Source of the DNA: Ctenosaura bakeri
Taxonomy: Eukaryota; Chordata; Lepidosauria; Squamata; Iguanidae
Assembly (NCBI GenBank): GCA_948474755.1
Contig: CAOLHI010001289.1
Location: 310,001-374,000, forward strand
Direction of reading: 5' to 3'
Length of the DNA stretch: 64,000 nt
Positions 36,401 to 50,600 of this stretch are shown here, piece after piece; position 1 is the stretch's first letter; each line of letters begins with the position of its first letter. A program made the position numbers and the translations under genes. The notes beneath the pieces were generated by a model. The model did no database searches. It saw only the letters and a list, made by a program, of their open reading frames with translations, and was not told the DNA's origin.

Positions 36401-38625
36401 TTTTTGTTGTTCTTTTTTTTCTGTATAATCAATAAAAATTATATAAAAAAAAATACCACTGAGGTTGCTGCAACTGCTTCCCATCAAGAAACATTAATTG
36501 CCTCCGTATATGGTGCTAGACCACAGCTCAGTGGGTTACAAAGCCTGGGAAAGTTCCTTTTTTGGACTGCAGTCTCAGACTACATTGGTATGGTGCAGAG
36601 CTTGAGAAGATTCCTTTCTTGGACTATAGCTCCCAGAATTTACCTATGAGTGTGGCCATCATGGACTTCAAAATGTGGGGGAGGGGGAATGGGAGGGCTT
36701 GAGCCCTCCTTCAAGGCTAGGCTGGGGAACTGAGCCCTTCCCGAAATGATCAGGCACCAGAGATAAGAACCGCCAAAACTCCTTTGCAGTTGAGGTCCTT
36801 GTGGAATTACCAATCAGAAGTTTCCAAGCTTATACCCATCTCTGCAATTGTTTAATAGAGTCTTAGTCATTTTCCCCTTTCCTTGGTATGCACTTTAAAC
36901 AATATTTTAATTTTTTAATGATTTTATAAGAATAACGTTTATTTTTCTGTAATTGTCATCATGGTAATAACTGCTTTTGTCATGATATTACTATTATTCA
37001 TTGTATGTTCCATCTTCATAAAAACATGTTTTATACAAACATATGTGCAGGTACGCAACACTGATAATGACACACCTGTCATTCTTAAGTCTTTGCACCT
37101 TAAATACAGTTCCAGGGTTCCTGAGGCAACTGGAACTTTCCCAAGGTCTGATGTGGTGTCAGAGAGCTACAGCAAGACTGAGACTTACATCTAATACCCC
37201 CTGCTCTGGCATGGAAAGAAAAATTTGGAAACGTTTCATTCTGCTTTACCACCATTCCAAACAACAAGCAGTGCTGAGCATCAGACATGGCTTCTGACAC
37301 TGGTCTGTTTACAGACTAACCACAATTCTAGGCTAAGACAACATGACAAGCTGTGTATCATCAGAGAAACAGAAGCCTTCAAACTCCTTCTCCTGGTTGA
37401 ACAGCAGAACCAAAACTCAGGCTAAAGTTTGTTGCAACTCATTCCTGCTAGCTTAGCATGGTGTATGAACACAGCCCAGGCCAGGATGACTACAAGTAAA
37501 GGAATTACTTTGATTGTGTTCTTCTTCTTTGCTTAATGGGATGAAGTAAGTTATTCTACATCAGGTGGGTGTAAGGAAGAATAGTAAAGAAGAGTAAAGA
37601 AAAGAGGGGATGTAACATATAAATAAGGGTGGGACAGACCTACACTAAAGGTGAACAGCTGCAGTGGCTCTAGGGTCAATTTTTCTCCACTTAGGCTCAG
37701 GAGGATGGGCTACAGAGACTGCCAAAAACCCAAACCAAACCAGAAGGAATTGGAAGATCCATTCTGGGTTTGAAAAAAAAAGTTAAAAAGCATGAGAGAA
37801 CTGCAATGTACCTGAAAGGTGAATCACTGCTCCAGGAAGCTTCCAGAAAAGACAGTTCATCCCTTCGCATTTTGGCTGAAGGTTCTATAGTGCTAAATGG
37901 CCCTGGGACCACAGATAGGCCCAAGACCTCTCCCAGTCTATCTTTAATCTACACTGCAAAATGCTGTGTTCTACAAACGACAATTTTAAGAAGATTAGCA
38001 GCCCACTTGCAACATGGAAAAGTGGCAAGACCACTGCAACAGTGTTCAATTAACTGACCCCTACATTTCTCAAATGCACAGATGACCATAAATTGTAAAA
38101 GGAACCCCCTTCTCTGCAAAAATCCTGACTTGTTACGTATATACCTTATCAGGATACTGACATCAATTCAAGGTATTAGCCTGCAAGCCATGCAGCCACA
38201 AATGCTGTTATCATGCGCCTGCTCACAATGAGAGAGGAAGGGACAGAAGACAAGATCTCAGCCTATGTGCAACTACACAAAATAACCTCCCCACACACAA
38301 ACAAACACTCTAAACAAAAAATTCTAGCATGTGCAAAAGCACTTCTTGAAGAATTCATATTGCTTCACTGAAGTTTCTGGAGGCTCCACCAAAGCACAAG
38401 TGTTCTTCTGTTTCCAATGGAGGGGCAATGGCAACTTAAAAACTGCATCAAACTTTTGAAAATCAGACATTTAGCTTCTTCCAACCCAATACTAGCTGCC
38501 TGTGCAACACAAGAATCTCTGCAACTTTCCAATCTGAATTCTAGAATTGATATTTCAGAGAAAGCATACACTGCAAGAAAGAAAAGATGTCTCATTCTCT
38601 GTTTCTCCCTCTCTCTTTCTTTCTT

Positions 38626-38658
<33 letters not shown>

Positions 38659-41600
38659 ATTATACTACTTAAATTCTGCCATAGGCATGGGGCACCTCTT
38701 ACTGTGAAAACAGATCCAGTCATGCAAGTCCCCCAGTTGTCCACACATCCCTTTCCATGGTACCACCATTTAGTAGTTTCCCAGCTTCTGTACAATTCCT
38801 CCCCCTCAAAAAGAGGGGGAGAGGTGAACTGATACTCCAAAGGCTTGCTTACTGACTCTACCCTAAACTCCAAAGCACTTTTATTTCTGGTTCCATTCTT
38901 TTGTCTTGATTGTGCTCATCACTGGCATGCACCTCCATCCCAAGAACCTCTGGAATTGAATGTAGCCCTTGGGATGAAAAAGACTTTTTACCCTTGTTCC
39001 AGAAGAACCTCTCCCTTAGACACCTAGCATTTAACAACCACTGCTGCTTCACTGTCCTGGCCTTGATGTCTATGGTGACAGGAAGGCTGCAAGACATTTT
39101 TCAATAACAGGCCACAAGTTCCTTTTCCCTTCTAGCAACTTCCTTTGTGAGGCTACAAACCTAGCTTAATTTCATCACACATTATTAGATGCATCACATG
39201 TTAATTTTTAGAAAAAAACTATTTAAAAAAGCCTGTGAGACAAAAGAAAGGTATTCTACACACCACATCTTTGCAAAAACGAATTTCCTCTTGAGCAGAG
39301 TTATAGTCTATCCAAATCTTCTCCAGCTTTTCTAATGAGAGAGGAGCAGCAAGACATCTTTCTCTCACCATCTTTATAGCTTCTGAAAGATCTTCTCCAA
39401 AACGAGTTCTCATATTTTCTTGCCTTTGTTAAAAGATATTTTAAAACGAAGTAAAAATGTCAAATGACATGTAAACAGTTTTATATCTGTATTTTTTTTT
39501 AAAAAACCCAGTATATCTATGTCACAAAAAGAGAGATGAAAAGTAGGCAAAAACACTGCTGCTTTTAGCAAATAAGAACACCAAGGATTTATATTATCCC
39601 CTTTGTAATATATAAATTTACACCTTTGCCTGATATGGATCACAAAGGCCTGATACACTACAGGCTGCCATGCTTGAACACTCTCATTAAATACAAAACC
39701 AAGCAACAATTTGTCTGGAAATTTGTATTTTTTATGTGCAAATCAATGACATGGGAGTAAGTGGAGACACAATTCACTGCTTTCATTAAAACCTAGTGAA
39801 TCAAATCAGTGGCCTCTTAACTTCTCACTTCTTGTAGTTCTGATTTATTGCAGGTGATATCCTTGACTCTTTTATGTGTCACTAAACACATACTGGCATA
39901 AACTAGATACCATTATTATTACCAAGTTGTAAGAAACACTCTGCAAGCAAGACTACTGATCATCAACATCATAACTCTACTCTCTTCACAGGCACTGAAC
40001 TGAATCTCAGTGTTGCTGGAAGTAAAGAAATGTGCACCCATGTTTGCTTGGATCATTATATGCCTGTTGGGGCAAAGCTACAGAGATAAGTATTAGCATT
40101 TCCTAGTGCACTCTCTCTGCCTTGTTTTCTCAGTTACTTTTTCACCTACAACAGCGACAGGCATGCTTAGGAAGATGGAGAGCAACACCTTCCACTCCAT
40201 TTCCTTCACTGTAATGGCTACAGTATATTATACCTACTTTCAGGTCAAAAGGCAGGATCCTTGGTTGAGACACAAGTGGAGTAGACCCTTCAAATCTGCA
40301 CACAGAAAAGCCCCCTTAACGGGTCTAACAAGCTGGGACTTATGTCACTGTCAGACCCCCCTCCCCCCACCAGTGTTTGGTCAGCAGCTGTGGGAACAGC
40401 TCAACCTGCCACCAGTCTTTGCTTTCCATTTTCTCATATCTATGCAGCAAGTGTTGTACACTTAGCAACCATACACAGATTACCAGAAACAGGATCCCAG
40501 CCTGCATGCCTTGCCTTATTTCTAGGTTATACCACACCTGTGGCTTGTGTTCTTCCCCCAAGAAGACTCTCTATGGTTGCAATCCTGCATGGCTCAGTGT
40601 AATATAGTAGTTCCACATGAGGACCAAGGCTACACTGAGCAATTTACCACTCCCTGCCTGGACCCACTGCAAAGCTACTAAAGCCCCTCACAGATGACCA
40701 TTTATACCTGGAGGAGAGCAGGGAGAAGCATCACAAGAAGCATCTGGACACATCCTTGTAGCCAGACACAAAGCAATTACATCAGCCACTGAAGTCTACT
40801 GCGAACGTCTGAAAGTCTCAGCACCTAACATAACCATTTTGTGTCTGGCATTGAGGAGACAGCCAGATACTTCTGTGATCCTCCAACATTCTCCTCCAAG
40901 TACGAATGGCCGTGGGTAGGGGGCTTCAGGGGTTCTACAGCAGGTCAGGGAGCCTCTGGTGTATGCAGTGGAAGGAAGGAATACTAACCTCTGCAGCAAC
41001 CAAAGATAAGACTTATGGAGGCATAGGGCTAACTTATGCCTGAATGTGTCACCAGTAGGATGCCAGCCTATGGCGCCCTCTTCTCTCAGCCCAGCTCTTC
41101 TCCAACCAAAGTAACACTTAATATAGCTATGTATTTCTCTGCTTCTCAAATTGCCCCTCCACAATAATTTATCCTAAACCACTTTCACTTAGTGACTAAA
41201 CTTCAAAAGCAGGTGTCATCACAGCACACACATGCTCATCAATGCTAAGATGCCCCACAGCACCTCATAAGACTTACTCCAAAGAAAAGGAAAAGGGCAA
41301 ACATGGCTCAACTAAAATCTGTGTTCTCCACCCATTACTAACAAGCAATTCTGTTCCTCTATATTAAAAGAGAACTACATAGTGATCAATTTTAAAGACC
41401 ATCTTAAAAGACAAAATAAAAATTTTCAACAAACAATCTTAGCTCAAGGTTTAGGTTTTTGTCTTAAAAAAAAAAACTAATGTGAATTTTCACACTAGAA
41501 ACTTCTTGCTGGAAAAAGAGTTCAATTCAACAGCATTCACCATATACCTTGCTTCTTTCAATTTCTCAAACTTAGCAGCCAAGTTCCTCACTGTAGTTCC

Positions 41601-44600
41601 TACATACATAGGCAGAATGTCTTCCAGGTAATCCATAGTCTTCTTGGAAGCTTTCTTCTCTTCCTGCAATAGGCAAGAATGAAAGTTTTAGTTTGCTATT
41701 GTTAGACAGTTTCTGCTAACCACCAAAGCAAAGCTAAAAATGCCATCTTGAAAATACCCATAACATATTTGGACCTAAGAGAGTATCATAACACAAAAGT
41801 TGGCATCAAGAGCATATAAAATTATAATTATAAAATTATATTGATGCATATCCAAAGACCTGAGGCAGTAGATTTGAACCAGCCATTCATCCAAGACATA
41901 CACAGATATGTGTGCATGCATGCTACTTCTATTAATTGTTCTCCTCAATTAGGACAAACTTGTTTAAACTACAGTGTGGTGTAATACATTTCTATCCTCC
42001 TCACTCATTCTCACACATGCACCCTTAGCTTCATGCATATGTAGAATAAGGGAAAACAATACAAAAAAAGAGAGTAGGACTACATTGCCACCATGTGGTC
42101 AATCATGTTGACCCACAGGTCCACAAGACAGTTTTGCTCCTATTTAAGCAATTTAATCTAAATAGGTGCCCTTCAAATATGTTGGACCAGTGCCCATTAT
42201 TCTCCGACATGATGTCCAATGGCGATCTTGACTGGCAATAACAAGAGTTGTCGTACAAAACATCTGGAGAGTGGCTGGTTGGAAAAGGTTGTCCTACAGG
42301 GTGCTCCCCCCCCGCCAGTCAGCCAGGAAACCCTGGAGTTGCCTCAGGCAGCTGCCTTTACTACCTATTTCATCTAGTTAGTCCCACACTTGGTTGAAGG
42401 TAGTCAATGGGGTAACTGTGTAACAGGAGGAACAAAGGCCATTTTTTTTACCCAAAAAAATCTTCTCTAAGGGTGAGGAAAGGACACAGAGAAGAGAACT
42501 TCTGCATATTAATTATATCAGCAACAGCAGATGCCAAATTGCTATTGAAAGTGTGTGTGTGCATGCATGCACATCCCTTCAAGTTTCCTGTCAACTTATG
42601 GGAACTCCAAGAATTTGATAGGGTTTTCTTAGGCAAGGAATACTCAGAGGTGTTGATTTTGCTTCACTCCCAAGTGAAGGGCTGATTTTGCTTCACTCCC
42701 AAGATCAGACATGATCTGGTACCTTTACGGTATTTAATCAGGCTCACTAGACTAACAGTTAAATAATTTTTGAGATGCAGCACCATACCTCTAAATCATG
42801 AGTAAGCTTCTGAATTTTTGACTCCAGCTCTTCACGCTGGTGGAGAAGATTCCTGTTTTCCACTCTGAAGGCCTCTTTCTCCTCTTTTAGCTTTTCATTC
42901 TCCTCTATGATTTTCTGATCCAGTTTGATTTTGTCCTGGCTAAAGTTTGACACCCGTTTAAAGTCACAAGGAACCACTCTCTCTTGGCTGAAAAACCAAA
43001 GCTAAATTCATCAACAAATTTCAGCAGTACACTCTAAAATGATTCTCTGTACAAGACCATTCAGATAGGTCATAGTTGTTTTTTAACTGTACGTCATGTT
43101 GCACTTCATAGAATTGAGGCAAGACTGTACAGCCAGTAGACTTAAGCATTAAAGACCTCCCTACACAGTACAACTCTGGGCTAAATATAGAGGATCTGCA
43201 GTTTCACATACAAGCAAGTCAAGATGGCTTCAGTCCATTTTCCTATGTGCTATCATGTTAGATTTATGTGAACCTATAGGCATACAGCCCCACTATTAGC
43301 AGCCTTAACTGATCACTCCAACAGAAAGTTACTCAGTTCCACTAACTGCTACATGAATCAAGAACAACACAAATAATAAGAACTATGTTAAGTAAATCTG
43401 TATTCCGATTCAAGCTAGTTGCTTTTGTTCAACAGTAGAGTGCAAGAATTTGATCCCATAGTAGACTTTTAAGCTATCCACCCACCACCATCACATACTA
43501 CCTTAGGGAGGCTTTATGCAGATATATGAGAAGACATGTGAGGGGACATGTCTGATAGCACATTCTGATAGTTATCCTCTTATTCTGTGGCACCTTAGGG
43601 TGTGAGAGGCACAAACCTTGACCAGCTACAGCAAGTGGCCTAACACTGCTGGATACCTTCAATTTGGAGTCTATATGTAAGAGTTGAACAGTCAGTAACT
43701 GGGCTCTGACTATAGCTAAAAGGTACCATAACCAGCCAGCACTGGGTCTCTGAGAACAAGCACTCTTTTTGTTTAGTATTTCATCTTCAGAGGAGAGCAC
43801 ACTTGGAGGGAGGCAAAGACATATAAAGGGATTGCAATTAATGGACTGACTGTTAGACCCAGCTAGAAGAGGCCCAGAGAACCAGCAGAACTTATCTGAT
43901 TGTTGACCTACCAAGCTCCCATTAATTTGGTGGATCTTGTCTAATTGGGACTAACAAACTGATTTAGGCCACTGTTAGCTACAGTACCATTTGCCTAGCA
44001 AAGCAGAGAAAAACATTAGATATCTAGTGAAAGCTTGGAAACATCAAAACATACCAGGACAACCAGTTGTAGGCCAAACAGAAACATCTGGAAGGCTGCC
44101 ATTCCTGACATAGAGATATTTTTTAAAAAAAAGATCTTCCTGCAAATTGGTCACGATTCTACAGTAGGCCAATCCAACCACTCATACAGAACTCTCACTC
44201 ACTTCTCAGGAAATTCTTTCTACCCCTTTCCCACTTACTTCATACATAGTACACGGTTTGCAGTACTGTTCTTATTCCTCCCATTCAGAGGTACAACATG
44301 ATCACCAAAGCCCCCTTTTACTCTGCTGTTGGGTGGGGGTCTGCCTTTGGCCATCCACGTTGAAACTGGAATGTTGATATTCTTCCTGGTCTGGTACAAA
44401 CAAAAATCATTTTCCACATCACTGTTTGGAGGAGACATGCATTTTTCAACAAATCCTTTTTTAGCCATTTCTTCACCAATATCCAGTAGGCCACACTCTG
44501 CCTGGACCACAATGGCACCATCTTGAGAAGTGGTTTTGTATCTTGTCTTCAACTCTTTTTCAAAAATCAAACTACTCAGAAAACTTCGGCCCTGTAAAAT

Positions 44601-47600
44601 AAATTGCAAAAGTATTATGAGATTGTTCCAAGAATTATGTTGATTTCAAACTGAAAAATTAAAGAACTGTAGATCAGATAGGAACACAGGAGGAGGAGGA
44701 ATGAGGGCATGACACCTTAAATATAAATTCTGCCCAACTCAAATGAATTTTTCCTTCAACCATCAATTGTATTAAACTTCAGCTCAGCTTTGAAAACACA
44801 GTTTAAGCACTCAAAGAAAAGAGGTAAGCAAAGTTACCATGGGAATGAGAACACAGCAAATTTAAAGGTCCAGGTGTTAACTACTTTCAACATCTCACTT
44901 TCTGTAGTGTTAGAAATTTAGGCAATGAAGGAAAATTTTAGGGGGGGCAGAATTATTTGGGGGGCAATACTCTCATTTCAAACCACCTACCGTCCAGCTG
45001 TTCCTGGAGGAACATCACCCAGCCTTGGAATTAATTTCCAGATTACCTGCTACAGCATTCAGTTGTTGTGTACACTACACATATACGTTTGAAACTGTCC
45101 AGTGCAGTTCAGAGAATTTATCTGTTTATCAAACATCAGCATCATATTCCTCGTTTTATTTTTATTTTTAAACCTAGTTTCTATCTAAGCTTCAGAAACA
45201 AACTTGAAAAAAAATTATGGGTTGTACCCAATAGTTTCAGAAGCTGAAGTGAAAATGAGTAGGATTTTTAAGAGCCCTCACCTCTGTGTATAGCTTCTAG
45301 ACCCTTGGGGAAACTTTTTCAAACTGAAGGCTGTATTCCCTCAAGGCAACTCAGAGGCTGACACCGGAGGTAGACTGGGCTAGACAGAACATGAACACTT
45401 CTCTTCTCCCTCTATCACCTCTTTTCTCACGTACATTTCCCTGTTAAATAGTGGTCTGCAAAACAAGGGACAAATTGCTCTTGCATAGGCCAGAACTGTT
45501 TATTTGTAGAGGATTTCTGAGATCAGGCATGGGTGCATTGAGATCAAATCTATGGCCATATGCAGTCCTTGAGTCACAAACTGCACAACTCTGGTTTAAC
45601 ACTATATTCACAAGCCTGAAGAAGCTTAAATATAAAGCAGCAGGTTCTCACATTCCCATATTCCTTCTTCTTTCATACAGCTGCAGGGAGAACTCTGGCA
45701 CAAATTAGTTATTCTTTCCTTGAATCCTGGCTTGTCACAGTGAACAAGGGGTAGTTTAAAACAAACAGGTGTTTCTCACATTCAATCAAGCTGATTCAAT
45801 GCACAGAACATTAAAGCATGGTTTTGGGCTCTGTGTGTTAAGCTGCCTTGGAACATTATTTACATTTGTTCATGTTTTGGGCATTTTATGAGAAAGGAAT
45901 GTGGGTCTTACCTGTAAGATGTTCCTTTCCAGTAGATAAGGGACGAACACCCTCTTGGCTGACTTGGCTCTTCCCACTTGCAGGAAAAAGACAAAGACCT
46001 TCCAGAATGCCCACGAGTGAGCAATCCCTAGAAGGTCAGTCGCTATTATAGCCAAAGAGAGAAAAGAAAAATGCTCCAGAAGCGAGAGAGAACTTCCCAA
46101 TTAGTATTTATTAACATTATTTCACACAGTGAAGAGATACATACAGAAAAAAGGCAAAATAGCTCTCCTAACCAGAGAAATTATGCAGAATCAAAGAGTC
46201 ATCCCAACAGCACCCTCAAGGATGGGCAGGATGTTTGTCGCTTATCTACTGGAAATGAGTGACTCACAGGTAAGACCAATGTTCCTTTTCTCAGTAGAGA
46301 AAGGAGGAATATCCTTTTCACTGGATACACCAGAGCTTCTCAGATTAGGGTATGCACACTGGTACCCAATGCTCTGGGTTTGGACTATTTGTGGCAGAAA
46401 CCGCTTGCCAAAGATAGCCTTGGCTGACTCAAGGCTATCTATCCTGTAATCTCTGACAAATGTGGAGACTGACTTCCAGGTGGCTGCCCTGCAAATCTCC
46501 ACTGGGGTGTATGCTGAGGTGGCTGCACTCCTTGTGGAGTGCACGATTATATCTTCTGGAGGTAGAACCCCCAGGAACTTGTACCAAGCGCTGATGGAGG
46601 CGTTGATCCACCTACTTAGTGTGGAAATAGACACCTTCTTGCCCTCGGACCTGTACTTGAGAAGAGAGCAACAGAGTATCAGAAGAAGGGAAACTTCTTC
46701 TCTTCTTTAGGTAGATCTGGATAACCCTTCAAACACCCAAGATGTACAAAATCTTCTCTAGCTCCTTGGACAGCCGGGACCAGAATGACAGCAAGATCAT
46801 TTCCTGTGCCCTGTGGAAGCAGAGTTCACCTTCGTGATGAAGGAGCAGTCCAGATGAAGCGCTACGGAGTCTGGGCTAATGATATAGAGCTCCTTGTGCA
46901 TTGACCAGGCCCCTAGTTCTGACAACCTGTGTGCCAAGACTGTGAGGAAGAGGATTTTCCAAGACAGGTGTGTCAGAGAAGCTTCCTTCAAGGGCTCAAA
47001 GTGTGGAACTGACTGTGTGCAGGTTCCAGGATAAGAAACAGTGCACCATCAGGGGACAGAGTAGCAACGGCTCTTTGAGGAACCTCCTAGCACGAGGATG
47101 TGATGCAATCTTGGACTCCTGCACATGTGGCAGCAGGGGGGTGATGACTGTGATCTGCCTTTTTATCATGTTAGGTCGAAGGCCTCAGCCCACGCCATCC
47201 TGAAGGAATTCCAGCAAGAAAAGAACTGGGAAAGAAGTCAACATGCTTGCGCCTGCAACATTTGCAGAAGTGCCTCTGCCTCGGAGTCAGAATCCTCCTC
47301 CTCGCTGCCACAGTCTCCAAGGCAGGGCATGACAAGAAGACCCTGAAAGTATATTCATATATTCTGTTTGTGGAGGCCCTTCTGGATGCCAGGATGGTAT
47401 TAACCACCTTCCTTGAGGGACTGAAGAACCTGCCAGGTGCAGCCTGCGCCTTTGTGAGGAGGAGCACCTTCTCTATTGCCCCTATTTGCAGTAGGTGATT
47501 GATTACCTCCAGTAAGAGGTGGTGCTTCTGCAGGTTCCTGACTTTAGGGTTAAATAAAAACGCTATGTGGTCTGCTGAAAGAACTCTCTCTCTGGTACCC

Positions 47601-50600
47601 ATACCTGAGTGTGTTGTCCAGGACTCATATTCTGAGGCGGAGGTCTCCCATATATACATGAAGTCCTGGAGTCTGCCCCCTACTGATGGGACAATCTCAA
47701 GTCTAATGGTTCTTGTGCTGTCCTCTGCCACTACTGCTGAGCTGTGGCTGGCCAGCTGCTTGCTGCGTCTGATGCTTTGGTTGGAATCTGTGTTCTCTCC
47801 AATGAGGCCTATAACCTCTGGAATCCCCAAACTGGAAGGAAGCACCGAAAGAGGAGGTGAAGCAGGATCTGTGAGCACAGAAAGAAGGTCATTTCTGCCT
47901 ACTGTGCCTTCTCTCCTCCCTCCTTTTCCCTGGCACCTAATGATTCTTTCTTGCCATTTTTTGTCCTGAACACATGTCAGAAAGTGCCCATGGCAGCAGA
48001 GTGGGATGTAGGAGTAGTCAAGCAGTCAGTCCAGTCTGGGTCAGTCATGGATCAGCTGATCAAGATGAATGGAGAAGCAAGAGGGTGGTCGTTAACCAAT
48101 CCAAAAGTTGTATTGGCAGGTCAGAAGTCTAGATACATGAACTAGCAAAGAGTAAGCAAAACAGTCCAAAACATAGTCCACCCAAGGTCAAGACAAAACA
48201 GGAAAATGAGACAGTACCGCTAGGCAACCAGATAAGTTGGCTGTCAGCACTAAGGCCAGAAGGCAACTGCTGCGGTATTTATGAGCAGCTCCTTCAAGGT
48301 CATAGGTGTCTCATTAGTGCTAACTGGGTCAATGTTTATGATTTAAATGTTAGAGGGCTTAGTGTTTCTGTCTCCACTTCTCAATGAAGGATGAGGGTGT
48401 GTTGTCTTCAGCATCTGCAGCCTCCGCCATGTTCTGCTGAGGAGCAGGATCTTTTCTGCCTAAGGCCCCATCTCCTCAGATTCAAAGGGAGCTATAGCTT
48501 CATCGTCTATCCTCCAAGGGGTGAGTTATGACAATGTTCTTGTTCCAAAGAATCCCCAAACAGCTTAGTCTCCCAAGCAGGGTGCAAAGGCCAAATTCTG
48601 TTTTGAATATACGTCAGCATTGTAATTTTTTAAGCCAGAGCCGGCGTCTCACCACTATCAACACTGCCTGAGCCCTTGGTGTTAAACTGGATAGCATCCA
48701 CTGTGGCATCTATCATGATGGCTGCCACATTTACCGGTTTATGTATCCCCTGCCTTAGCTTGGAATCACTGGAATGGTCTACCTTTAGCAGCCCCCTAGC
48801 CCAGAAAAAGGAAGCTCTTGCCATGATAGAAGTGGATGCTGAGGCCTCGAGCTCTAAGGAAGAGGTTTCATGCACCTTTTTTATAGCCACCTCCATCTTC
48901 CTGTCCTCTGAGCCTTTTAGCGTGTCCTCTCCATCCTTGCAGTATACCACAGAGGAGACCAGAGCAGACATGGGCATTAACTAATGGGACCTGTAACTTG
49001 GACATGACATTCTTGGGGAGGCTATAACACTTTTTAACAGTTTCTAACTGGGCTCCTTCTCCTTCCTCCAATGAGAGTTCTCCTTCCTCTTCTTCCAAGG
49101 AGGCCCCGGGCGAATCCTCATCCCTAAGCTCATCTGCAGAAGAATGTGTGACAGAAGCCATGCTTTCCATTGCTGAGGCATGGCAGGTCTTTCTGCATTT
49201 CTTGGCAAGTTGGGGCTGATAGGCTTTGTTGGAGTTAGAGACTGAGCCCACCATTTCCACTATTGCTAGGCCTCACCTAGGCCTCTTATTAGACAAGTGG
49301 CCAAGATGGCAGCCGTCAAGATCTTAGCCTCCTCCCATGTGACCAACTCATGTGGGCTTTGAAACTGGTCATGTGAGTCTTGGATGCCTATACCTCTTCC
49401 TCCTAAGACTGCTGAACAGTCTGTTCTGGCCCTTTGGGAGCTGTGTTGTGCTGGACTTGGGGATGGGGAGGGGGAGAGGGATCAAGCATCCACCTGCCTC
49501 CTATCCCCACTCTTGCTTTGGCCTGCTGGCACAAGTGTGCCCAATGCAGCAGTGGTGGCAGCCTCCTGAACTATTACAGCTCAGAGCCACACTGCCAGTT
49601 CAGGAGGTGGATCATTCCCAGCAATTCTGGGGGAGGGGGAGTTTGTTTTCACCCCCTACCCACTGCTGTCTGAGTTGCTTACATCTTCGAATTCTGGCCT
49701 ATTTCAGGCTAGGTGAGAGCACTGTGGTGGAGCTGCTGGTTAAGCCCAAGATTCTCTCCTCTGGTCTCACCATTCTGGCCCTATCCAAATCAGTTCACTC
49801 ATTCTGCACCCCTGGGAGTGTGGGAGGGGAAGAGAAAAGGTGAGCGGAAGGCACTGGGCTTGGGAAAGCAAGGGGAGACTAGAGATGTGAAAAGATGAGT
49901 GAAGATGCAAGCTTTTTTTGAGGGGGGTATTGAATAGAGGAACTGAGAGTGAGAGAGATGAAGAAAGCAAGAGAAAAGCGAGAGGGAAACTAAAAGAAAG
50001 AACCCGTAATTTGGAGTAGTTTGGGTCACAACAAAACAAATTCAGGTAAAATTCAACATTTGAACAATGTGAAAAACACATCCTCTTAGAGCAGAAGGCA
50101 GGAAGAAGGCTGACCTTCCAAGTGTTGCTGTTCTGTGTGGGGATTCTGGAAGGTTTTTGTCTTTATCCTGTCTATCAGCATGAGTAGAAAGAGCAAATCC
50201 ACTCAATCAAGAGGATGTTCTTCCATGGAAATTGGCTCATTACTCTTATCAGAACACAATAATAATCCACACTGTTAATTGTTTTGTTCTAAATTATAAT
50301 CCTTACAGTCTAAAAAAGCAAGACATCAATTGAAACCTTGGAAGCCTTTGCCAACATTCATGCAAAATATATCAAGCTGATTTTCTTCTTCCTAGTTTCA
50401 AATACAAACATCTTCTATAGCGACCCCAATAATGGCAATTGCTTGACCATGAAATTGTCATATATGTGAAATGTCTAACTTACTTGGTCAAACTGATTCA
50501 AATCTTGATTAACAGGAATCCGTGATCCCCACAGTCTGTACTTCTTTGCCACACTAGGAAACTGCAAATTTGCTGGAATCTCAACAATTTCTGATCGATT

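Larger units (their letters stand above)
34301..36450 (+). mobile_element. L1 element with internal deletion and target duplication
   Basis: About 2.15 kb on the plus strand, flanked by AAATACCACTGAGGT at 34286-34300 and 36451-36465, and ending in an A-rich tail after AATAAAAATT. It starts with a G-rich purine leader (34301-34560). It then has the endonuclease half of ORF2 fused to the ORF2 C-terminus, so the reverse transcriptase domain is gone and no ORF1 is seen. Since both target duplications are present, the deleted form itself was probably inserted by machinery from another L1 (inference). It is antisense to STK31. Confidence 0.85.
45896..50232 (-). mobile_element. DIRS-type retrotransposon of a second family, RT mostly deleted
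   Basis: About 4.3 kb, coding minus. The left end (45896-45950) is complementary to 46232-46284, and the next stretch (46281-46320) is complementary to the right end near 50195-50225. This is the same end/ICR design as copies 1-3 but with unrelated sequence. 45955-46050 is the inverse of about 50105-50215 (terminal repeats). Between them lie recombinase pieces, a stub of RT and gag-like pieces. The exact right edge is uncertain by about 15 nt. It lies in the intron between the 50484-50642 and 44239-44591 exons. Confidence 0.85.

Noticed and set aside
40106..40607. Three overlapping plus-strand frames of 76-119 codons
   Set aside because: No recognisable protein and mutually overlapping; chance frames.
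43498..43914. 138-codon minus-strand open frame in an STK31 intron
   Set aside because: No domain, no splice context fitting the gene, composition like neighbouring intron.
49352..49843. 163-codon plus-strand frame
   Set aside because: Lies opposite the leader/gag side of the second-family DIRS and matches nothing known.
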